Source: JAKAXS01 sp965279065 (lineage in GTDB: Bacteria > Pseudomonadota > Alphaproteobacteria > Rhizobiales > Hyphomicrobiaceae). Taken from it: DNA of 64,000 bases. Under the pieces are notes generated by a model. That model did no database searches. It had not been told where the DNA came from and saw nothing but the letters and a program-made list of their open reading frames with translations. The stretch spans positions 1,984,001-2,048,000 of the forward strand of contig OZ257134.1 of NCBI GenBank assembly GCA_965279065.1, read 5' to 3'. Of this stretch, positions 35,917 through 42,767 are shown piece after piece (position 1 is the stretch's first letter; every line of letters starts with the position of its first letter). A program made the position numbers and the translations under genes.

Positions 35917-36123
35917 ATGAAGCTGAGCGCGAGAAACGTCCTCAAGGGCAAGATCGTCGAGGTCAAGAAGGGCACGACGACGGCACATGTTCGCATCGAT
36001 GTCGCCGGCACCATCGTCACGGCATCGATCACCAACGAGTCCGTTGACGAACTGGGCTTGAAGGCCGGCATGTCGGCGGCCGCGGTGATCAAGTCATCGG
36101 ATGTCATGGTCGCGGTGGACTGA
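35917..36123 (+). CDS. Molbindin-like Mop/TOBE protein
   Basis: The 68-residue protein is a single TOBE domain of the Mop type: MKLSARNVLKGKIVEVKKG, AHVRIDVAGTIVTASIT, then ELGLKAGMSAAAVIKSSDVM. Such proteins assemble into hexamers that bind molybdate or tungstate in the cytosol. An AAGGAGC site lies just upstream and the start is 15 bases after the frameshifted receptor stop, suggesting one operon. This raises the possibility that the receptor handled an oxyanion or metallophore rather than iron. Confidence 0.9.
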   Translation: MKLSARNVLKGKIVEVKKGTTTAHVRIDVAGTIVTASITNESVDELGLKAGMSAAAVIKSSDVMVAVD

Positions 36124-36124
36124 C

Positions 36125-36643
36125 ATGACGCGTTTCGCACTGCTCGTCGCTCTCGCCATGACGTGTCTTGCCTCGCCGCCGCTCCGCGCGGCCAGCCCCG
36201 GCGGCTGCGACAGCTTCGACTTTCCCGTCGCGACCGAGCTGCAGTGGATGCAGAGCGCCGACACCGAAGCCGTCGCCTCCGATGTCAAGCTCGCAGCATT
36301 ACCCGCCAAGGCTATGGCCGTCACGCTGAAGCCGGTGGCGGAGGTGACCTACGCCCTGCCTCCCGAAGGCAAAGCAAAATCCGGCGAGCCTACTTTCGGC
36401 GCCGTCATCGCGCTCGCCGGCGTACCGACGCCCGGCCTCTACCAGGTATCGCTGTCTGCAAAAGGCTGGATCGATGTCGTGCAGAATGGCGCTGCTTTGA
36501 AAGCCATTGCCCACTCCGGCAAGTCGGATTGCGAAGCCCTGCGCAAGAGCGTGCGCTTCGATATCAAGGACGGCCCAGTCACCCTGCAGGTCAGTGGCGT
36601 CTCCGCGCCTACGATCAAGGTGACGATCCGCAAAGCAGACTGA
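36125..36643 (+). CDS. Secreted protein of unknown function, in receptor/Mop operon
   Basis: The ATG at 36125 lies one base after the Mop stop, so translation is likely coupled; an in-frame start at 36101 would overlap Mop. The 172-residue product has a signal peptide cut near LRAAS and a beta-rich mature domain with CDSFDFPVATELQWM at its head. VTYALPPEGKAKSGEPTFG and LYQVSLSAKGWIDVV follow. Two cysteines (GGCDSF and KSDCEAL) may pair. I do not recognise the family. The neighbours suggest a periplasmic partner of metal or oxyanion uptake. Confidence 0.7.
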   Translation: MTRFALLVALAMTCLASPPLRAASPGGCDSFDFPVATELQWMQSADTEAVASDVKLAALPAKAMAVTLKPVAEVTYALPPEGKAKSGEPTFGAVIALAGVPTPGLYQVSLSAKGWIDVVQNGAALKAIAHSGKSDCEALRKSVRFDIKDGPVTLQVSGVSAPTIKVTIRKAD

Positions 36644-36737
36644 CGGCTCGTGCGCCGTGGCCGCAAGGCCACTCCCGGCCACCCCGAGTCGTCTGCGGCC
36701 GTTGACTCGTCTGCCATTCCGTTCCTTTTATTGCGGC

Positions 36738-36903
36738 GACGGTTCCACATGTGTGGATCAAAAGGGAACGCGGTGCGGGGAGACCCAATGCCGTGGCTGC
36801 CCCCGCAACTGTAAGCGGTGTGACATTGCCATAATGCCACTGGAGTCTCGGCTCCGGGAAGGCGGCGACAGTCGACACACCGTGAGCCAGGAGACCTGCC
36901 GTC
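36738..36903 (+). ncRNA. Cobalamin riboswitch
   Basis: The B12 aptamer elements appear in order: AAAGGGAACGCGGTG at 36761, GCTGCCCCCGCAACTGTAAG (the B12 box upstream part) around 36798-36817, GCCACTGG at 36836, GGGAAGGC at 36856, and the strongly conserved GTGAGCCAGGAGACCTGCC ending at 36900. A closing stem pairs GACGG (36738) with CCGTC (36899). It lies about 130 bases before a TonB receptor gene. Adenosylcobalamin or a related corrinoid should switch the receptor operon off. A CCAGG/CCTGG hairpin near 36929 may be part of the expression platform. Confidence 0.93.
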
Positions 36904-37031
36904 AGCCGTGGTCACACGCGAGCACGTTCCAGGCGGGGTGCCCTGGCCGTAGCCGAACCAGCTGTCCGTCCGGATGACTGGGGAGACTTCGTTCGCGGTG
37001 ACGTGCCACAGCATGTTGACCGAGGTCTCCT

Positions 37032-39359
37032 ATGTCATCCGTCATGTCTTCGCGCCGCGCAGCGGCCGGACTGCGTCTCACGTTCTCACTCATCCTGACC
37101 GCGTCTCCCTTCGCCGTTGGTGCGGCTACTGCCCAACAGGCCGCCAAGCCGGCAGCCGAACTCGACCCGATCACGGTCGAGGGACAGAAGGCGAAAAAGA
37201 AGGCCGCGCAGGCCAAGTCGACCACCAAGGCCAAGCCTATCGCGAAGGCGACGGGCCAGCCGACCCCCGCGCCGGCACCGGAAGCTGCAGCACAAGACGT
37301 CGAGCCTCCGAGCGGCACCGGCAAGGCCACGAAGCCCGGCCTCAACCTCGACAATCCCAACACCGGCGGCAGCCGCCTCAACCTCACGCCCCTGCAGACC
37401 CCCGCCAGCGTCGAGGTGATATCAGGTGATACCGCCCGCGAGCGTGGTCAGGGAACGGTTGCTGAAGCAGTGACGCAGAACGCGGCCGGCTTCAGCTTCA
37501 CCGGCTCGAGCGGAGACGGCAACACGTCAGTCTCGACGCGCGGCTTCGCCGGCACCGGATCGATCTCGCAATTCTATGACGGCACCAAGCTCTACGTCGC
37601 AGCCGGCACCGTCACCTTCCCCTTCAACACGTGGTCCGCGGACCGTATCGAGGTGTTGCGTGGGCCGGCATCCGTGCTCTACGGCGACGGCGCTATCGGT
37701 GGCATCATCAACGTCGTGCCGAAAAAGCCCACAGATACGTTCTTCAATGAGGCCGAGGCTTCCATCGGCACCGACTGGACGCGGCGCCTGTCACTCGGCA
37801 GCGGCGGTCCGATCAGCGACAAGCTTTCGTACCGCTTCGATGTTACGGGAGAACAGGGGAACGGCTGGGTTGACAACGGTGAGTTCAAGAACGCGGCGAT
37901 CTCGGGCGCGCTCCGCTACAAGGCGACGCCGGGCCTCACCTTCACCCTGTCCAATGACTACGGTTACCAGGAACCCATGCGCTACTGGGGCACGCCTCTG
38001 ATCGACGGCAAGCTTGATCGCAGCTGGCGCTTCAAGAACTTCAACGTCGACGACGCCGTGATCAAGTACCGAGACAATTGGACCCAGTTTAAGGCGGAAT
38101 GGGCCGTGAACGACGCGCTGACCTTGCGCAACACGGCCTACCGCCTGACAAGCAAGCGGCACTGGAAAGACGCGGAAGAGTACTATTACAACGCCGACTT
38201 CGACGGCAACGGCAGTCCGGATTTCCCCGGCAAGATCGGCCGCGCATCCTTCCTTGAAATCGAACACGACCAAGAACAGATCGGCGATCGCTTCGACGCG
38301 ACGCTCCGCCACAGCATCTTCGGGCTGAAGGCGCAGAGCCTCGTCGGCTTCGATATCAACCGCGTCAACCTCACCTATCACGACAACTTTTTCGCCGATG
38401 CCATAGACTACGTCGATCCCGACGGCTCCGAGCCTGGCGTCTTCCACAACGATCCCGCCATTCCGTCCTTCCGCGCCCGACTGCAGCAGTATTCGCTATT
38501 CAGTGAGTCCCGAATTGAACTGACCGACCAGTTGTCCGTCATCGGTGGCGTCCGACTGGAGCGTCCGGAAGTGGAACGCATCGCCCTTCGCCCGGGCCGC
38601 TTCCCCTACGACGAGGACTTCTCTGCGGTGACCTGGCGCGCGGGCGCCGTCTACACCGTCGTCCCGGGCCTCGCACTTTATGGGCAATACTCGACCGGCA
38701 TCGATCCGCTAAGCAACTTGCTTACGCTCAGCAACACGCAGGCCGTCAAAGATTTGACGACGGGCCGCCAGGTCGAGGTCGGCGTCAAGCAGTCGTTCTG
38801 GCAAGGCCGCGGCGAATGGACTCTCGCCGCCTACGACATCGTCAAAGACAATCTGCTGGTCACCAATCCTAACGACGTCACATCGGCGTTGCAGATTGGG
38901 CAGCAGTCGTCCCGCGGCGTCGAGTTCTCACTGGCGATGCAGTTGACGGACACCCTGCGCGCCGAAGGCAACATTGCGGTGCTGCAGGCGCAGTACGACA
39001 CCTTCTTCGAGGAGGTCGACGGCGTCCCCGACCCCGTGTCGCGCAAAGGCAATCGCCCCTTCGACGTTCCGGAGACGGTGGCCAATCTCTGGCTGATGTA
39101 TAAGTTCGCGCCACGCTGGGAAGCGCGCGCCGGCGTCCAGTATGTCGGCGAACGCTTCTCCGACACCGCCAACGAAAAGGAGCTGCCGGACTACGCAGTC
39201 GTCAACGCCGGCCTCGACTACAACGTAACCGACAACTCCAAGCTCAGCCTGCGCGGCTACAATGTCTTCGACGAGGTCTATGCCGTGACGGCCTACGGTC
39301 CGAATTGGGTCCTCGGCCGCCCGCGTTCCGCCGATCTGACGTACCGCATCAAGTTCTGA
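37032..39359 (+). CDS. TonB-dependent receptor under cobalamin riboswitch control
   Basis: The 775-residue outer-membrane protein has a signal peptide (about 1-35), a Lys/Ala/Pro-rich linker (about 50-95), a TonB box region (DPITVEGQ), a plug (about 115-240 with TPASVEVISGD, VSTRGFAGTGSI, DRIEVLRGPASVLYGDGAIG) and a barrel ending in TYRIKF with the usual terminal Phe. By sequence it resembles siderophore receptors, but the B12 riboswitch upstream suggests it carries corrinoids or a compound linked to B12 use. A GAGGT site precedes the ATG. The PepSY gene starts one base after its stop. Confidence 0.9.
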   Translation: MSSVMSSRRAAAGLRLTFSLILTASPFAVGAATAQQAAKPAAELDPITVEGQKAKKKAAQAKSTTKAKPIAKATGQPTPAPAPEAAAQDVEPPSGTGKATKPGLNLDNPNTGGSRLNLTPLQTPASVEVISGDTARERGQGTVAEAVTQNAAGFSFTGSSGDGNTSVSTRGFAGTGSISQFYDGTKLYVAAGTVTFPFNTWSADRIEVLRGPASVLYGDGAIGGIINVVPKKPTDTFFNEAEASIGTDWTRRLSLGSGGPISDKLSYRFDVTGEQGNGWVDNGEFKNAAISGALRYKATPGLTFTLSNDYGYQEPMRYWGTPLIDGKLDRSWRFKNFNVDDAVIKYRDNWTQFKAEWAVNDALTLRNTAYRLTSKRHWKDAEEYYYNADFDGNGSPDFPGKIGRASFLEIEHDQEQIGDRFDATLRHSIFGLKAQSLVGFDINRVNLTYHDNFFADAIDYVDPDGSEPGVFHNDPAIPSFRARLQQYSLFSESRIELTDQLSVIGGVRLERPEVERIALRPGRFPYDEDFSAVTWRAGAVYTVVPGLALYGQYSTGIDPLSNLLTLSNTQAVKDLTTGRQVEVGVKQSFWQGRGEWTLAAYDIVKDNLLVTNPNDVTSALQIGQQSSRGVEFSLAMQLTDTLRAEGNIAVLQAQYDTFFEEVDGVPDPVSRKGNRPFDVPETVANLWLMYKFAPRWEARAGVQYVGERFSDTANEKELPDYAVVNAGLDYNVTDNSKLSLRGYNVFDEVYAVTAYGPNWVLGRPRSADLTYRIKF

Positions 39360-39360
39360 C

Positions 39361-40863
39361 ATGACGCGCATTGAGGCACGTCCCGCGTTCACTCCGTCGC
39401 CGGCGCAACGCACCATCGTTGCCCGGCGGACGTGGCGGACGACCAAGCGATGGCTCTACTGGTTCCATCGCTGGCTCGGCGTCGTGACGTGCCTCCTGTG
39501 CGTGATGTGGTTCTTGTCGGGCCTGGTGATGCTCTACGTGCCGTTCCCCTCGTTCGGCGATGCGGAACGCGTCTCAACCCTGCCAGCGATCGATACAGGT
39601 GCCGTCAAGGTACTGCCCGATGCCGCACTCGCGCGTGCGGACGTCTCTGAAATGCCCGCCTCGTTCCGACTGGAAATGTTCGCGGGCCAACCCGTCTATC
39701 GCGTCGTGACCGGCAAGGCGCGCACCACCATCTCCGCAGTGACTGGCGATCCCCTTGGTCGCGTCACGGCCGATCAGGCCGCAAAACACATCGCCTTCGT
39801 GTTCCCCGACGCACACCCGTCGCCTCCGGAGGTCGTCGACTACGACCAATGGACGCCGACGAAGCGTTTCGACCCGCATCGCCACCTCTATCGCTTCGCG
39901 CTCAACGACGCCGCCGGCACGAGCGTCTACGTCTCCTCGCAGACCGGCGAGATCGTGCAGAACGCCACACGCAGCGAGCGCGGCTGGAACTGGGTCGGCG
40001 CCGTCCCGCACTGGATCTACTTCGCACCCATCCGCCGCGACCAGGACCTGTGGCGCCAGGCCGTGATGTGGCTCTCCGGCCCGCTCGTCATCGGCGCCAT
40101 CTCCGGTGTCGTCGTCGGCATCCTGCGGCTCCGCGTCAAGGCGGGCCGCAGCATCACGCCCTATCGCGGCTGGATGAAATGGCACCATCTCGCCGGCCTG
40201 ATCGGCGGCGTCTTCGTCTGCACCTGGATCTTCAGCGGCTGGCTGTCGGTGAACCCGTTCAAGTGGTTCGCCCGTACGCAGTTGACCGACCAGCAGCTGA
40301 CGGCATACGCCGGCTGGACGACCGGCCGTCGGCTTGGCGTCACTGAAGAAGCGCTCGCGGCTGCGCAGGGGGCATCCGATGTCTCTTTCGCCTGGGTCGG
40401 CGGCAGGCCCTTGATCCTTGCCAGCAGCCCACGAGCAACGAAACGTCTCGATCCGACGGCCGGCCAACCTGTCTCACTTGCCGACGACACATTGATAGCC
40501 GCCGCCAAGCGGATGTATCCGGCTGAAAGGATCGCGTCAGCCCAGCGCCTCGGCGAGGAAACGCTCTACTGGTATTCCCATCATGACGTCCGGCCCCTGC
40601 CGGTCATCGAGGTCAAGTTCGACGATCCCAACCAGACCTGTATCTATCTAGATCCAGCGACCGCCGCCATCGCCGGCCTGAGCGACCGTTCCGCACGCGT
40701 CAATCGCTGGCTGTTCGATTTCCTGCACGACTTCGATCTGCCCGTACTCCTGCGCCATCGACCCGCCCGCGACATCCTCATCTGGATCCTCTCCCTTGCC
40801 GGCCTCGTCATTTCCATTACCGGCGTCGTCATCGGCTGGCGCACCCTGAAGCGCAGCATCTGA
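39361..40863 (+). CDS. PepSY-associated transmembrane protein
   Basis: This 500-residue inner-membrane protein has a basic N-terminus, a first helix at about 38-60 (WLGVVTCLLCVMWFLSGLVM) and periplasmic PepSY-like repeats before and after a pair of central helices (about 232-315). A last helix lies at about 470-492. Histidines at the helix ends (FHRWLG, MKWHHLAG) are the pattern of PepSY_TM proteins, which often bind haem and reduce ferric-siderophore or other ligands in the periplasm. It is coupled to the riboswitch-controlled receptor, so reduction of a corrinoid is a plausible role; this is inference. Confidence 0.85.
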   Translation: MTRIEARPAFTPSPAQRTIVARRTWRTTKRWLYWFHRWLGVVTCLLCVMWFLSGLVMLYVPFPSFGDAERVSTLPAIDTGAVKVLPDAALARADVSEMPASFRLEMFAGQPVYRVVTGKARTTISAVTGDPLGRVTADQAAKHIAFVFPDAHPSPPEVVDYDQWTPTKRFDPHRHLYRFALNDAAGTSVYVSSQTGEIVQNATRSERGWNWVGAVPHWIYFAPIRRDQDLWRQAVMWLSGPLVIGAISGVVVGILRLRVKAGRSITPYRGWMKWHHLAGLIGGVFVCTWIFSGWLSVNPFKWFARTQLTDQQLTAYAGWTTGRRLGVTEEALAAAQGASDVSFAWVGGRPLILASSPRATKRLDPTAGQPVSLADDTLIAAAKRMYPAERIASAQRLGEETLYWYSHHDVRPLPVIEVKFDDPNQTCIYLDPATAAIAGLSDRSARVNRWLFDFLHDFDLPVLLRHRPARDILIWILSLAGLVISITGVVIGWRTLKRSI

Positions 40864-40980
40864 CTCCTGAACAAGTTGTATGGGATCAGGCCCCAACGGC
40901 CACGCCTCTCAACAGCCCCCACCCAAAGACGGGTTGACCGCCCGGTCCAGACTCACCATGTTCGCTGGGTCAGCAATGAT

Positions 40981-41175
40981 CTGCGGGAGAGACCAAGGCT
41001 CCCCGGAGCCCTGGCGCCGAAGGAGCAACCGCCCCGGAAACTCTCAGGCAAAAGGACCGCAGGCCGATGACGCTCTGGAAAGTGGCTTGATCCGCAAGGA
41101 CCACGCCCACCGAAGAGGATAAGGCGCGCCGTACATTGCGGCGCTGCTCAATCTTTCAGGTCGACAAGGACAGAG
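40981..41175 (+). ncRNA. Tandem glycine riboswitch
   Basis: Two aptamers are visible. The first is closed by CTGCGG (40981) with CCGCAG (41057) and contains GGGAGAGACC, CGCCGAAGGAGCAACC and CTCTCAGGCAAAAGGAC. The second is closed by CTCTG (41073) with CAGAG (41171) and contains CACCGAAGAGGATAAGG and CTTTCAGGTCGACAAGGACAG. Binding of glycine normally turns on the downstream glycine cleavage genes. A GGCGCG / CGCGCC hairpin just before the gcvT ribosome-binding site (around 41187-41205) may be the expression platform. Confidence 0.94.
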
Positions 41176-41217
41176 GGGGCTCACGACGGCGCGATCTCCG
41201 CGCCAGAGGAGCCGCAC

Positions 41218-42372
41218 ATGGTCGACGCCGCTGACGCCACCACCACGCCACTGCAGCGCACACCGCTGTACGCGCTCAACGTCGAGCTGGGCGGCCGCAT
41301 GGTACCGTTCGCCGGCTACGAGATGCCCGTGCAATTCGCTGCCGGCGTACTGAAAGAACACCTGCACACCCGCGACGCCGCCGGCCTATTCGACGTCTCC
41401 CACATGGGACAGATCGCGTTGCGGCCGAAATCGGGCAACATCCGTGACGCGGCGCTTGCCCTGGAAACGCTCGTACCGGTCGACGTCGCAAACTTAGCCG
41501 AAGGCCGTCAGCGCTATGGCTTCTTCACGACCGATAGCGGCGGCATCCTCGATGACCTGATGATCGCCAACCGCGGCGATCACCTGATGCTCGTGGTCAA
41601 CGCTGCCTGCAAACAAGCCGACGAAAGCCACCTGCGCCGCCACCTGTCCGGATCATGCGACGTCGAGGTACTGGACCGCGCACTGCTCGCGCTGCAGGGG
41701 CCGGCCGCGGCCCGCGCGCTTGCCGTCCTCGCTCCGCCCTGCGCTGCGATGCGCTTCATGGACGTCACCACCCTAACCGTGGTGGGCGCCGAGTACATCG
41801 TCTCGCGCTCCGGTTATACCGGCGAGGACGGTTATGAGATCTCCATCCCTCTCGATCACGCCGAACACGCCGCCGGGGCGCTCCTCGGCATCGACGGCGT
41901 CGCCCCGATCGGCCTCGGCGCTCGTGACAGCCTGAGACTGGAGGCAGGCCTCTGCCTTTATGGTGCCGACATCACGGAGGCGACCACACCCGTCGAAGCG
42001 GCTCTGGAATGGGCCATCCAGCCCGTCCGCCGCAACGCTGGCGAACGAGCCGGCGGCTTCCCCGGCGCGGACCTGATCCTCGATCAGTTGTCTAATGGCG
42101 CCAAACGCCGCCGCGTCGGCCTGAAGGCCGACGGCCGCCAGCCGGTACGCGGTGGCGCGCTGCTCTTTGCCGCCGATGACGGCGGCGATGCAATCGGCGC
42201 AGTCACCTCCGGCGGCTTCGGCCCGTCGATCAACGCCCCCCTGGCCATGGGATACGTGCCGCGGGCTCTCGCCAAGCCCGGCACCACCGTGTTCGCCGAC
42301 GTCCGCGGCAGACGCGTCGCTATGACCGTCACCAAGTTGCCGTTCGTCCCCACCAGATTTCATCGCGGCTAG
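41218..42372 (+). CDS. gcvT: Glycine cleavage system T protein (aminomethyltransferase)
   Basis: GcvT transfers the aminomethyl carbon from lipoyl-H protein to tetrahydrofolate, releasing ammonia. The 384-residue protein has the T-protein fold landmarks TPLYALNVELGGRMVPFAGY, VSHMGQI and LALQGPAA (as LLALQGPAAARAL), plus SRSGYTGEDGYEI and LGARDSLRLEAGLCLYGAD. An AGAGGAG site precedes the ATG at 41218. It is the first gene of gcvTHP, 16 bases before gcvH, controlled by the upstream glycine riboswitch. Confidence 0.96.
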   Translation: MVDAADATTTPLQRTPLYALNVELGGRMVPFAGYEMPVQFAAGVLKEHLHTRDAAGLFDVSHMGQIALRPKSGNIRDAALALETLVPVDVANLAEGRQRYGFFTTDSGGILDDLMIANRGDHLMLVVNAACKQADESHLRRHLSGSCDVEVLDRALLALQGPAAARALAVLAPPCAAMRFMDVTTLTVVGAEYIVSRSGYTGEDGYEISIPLDHAEHAAGALLGIDGVAPIGLGARDSLRLEAGLCLYGADITEATTPVEAALEWAIQPVRRNAGERAGGFPGADLILDQLSNGAKRRRVGLKADGRQPVRGGALLFAADDGGDAIGAVTSGGFGPSINAPLAMGYVPRALAKPGTTVFADVRGRRVAMTVTKLPFVPTRFHRG

Positions 42373-42394
42373 CCGCCCACCTCAGGAGATGCGC

Positions 42395-42757
42395 ATGTTA
42401 AAGTTTACCGAAGAGCACGAGTGGCTGAAGCTTGATGGCGATGTCGCCACTGTCGGCATTACCGCTCACGCGGCCGAACAGTTGGGCGATCTGGTGTTCG
42501 TCGGTCTGCCGGAAGTCGGCACCGCCGTCACCAAAGGCAGCAGCGCCGCCACCGTCGAGTCCGTCAAGGCTGCCTCCGACATCTACGCCCCCCTCGATGG
42601 CGAAATCGTCGAAGTAAACGAAGCGATCTCCGCCGACCCGTCCCTCGTTAACTCCGATCCTCTCGGCGGCGGCTGGTTCTTCAAGCTGAAATTGAAGGAC
42701 AAGGCCGCTCTCGACGCCCTGATGGACGAAGCAGCCTACAAGGCCATGGTGGGTTGA
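42395..42757 (+). CDS. gcvH: Glycine cleavage system H protein
   Basis: The 120-residue H protein carries lipoate on the lysine of TVESVKAASDIYAPL (about residue 62). It shuttles the aminomethyl group between P and T proteins. The ATG at 42395 is preferred over 42389 because the CAGGAG site ends directly before the latter and is properly spaced for the former. The next gene, gcvP, starts ten bases downstream. Length and motifs are normal for the family. Confidence 0.96.
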   Translation: MLKFTEEHEWLKLDGDVATVGITAHAAEQLGDLVFVGLPEVGTAVTKGSSAATVESVKAASDIYAPLDGEIVEVNEAISADPSLVNSDPLGGGWFFKLKLKDKAALDALMDEAAYKAMVG

Positions 42758-42767
42758 GGAGCAATTG

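Noticed and set aside
36738..39359. Naming the riboswitch-controlled receptor BtuB
   Set aside because: Plug and barrel motifs are of the siderophore receptor type and no btuFCD genes are nearby; the riboswitch alone does not justify the name.
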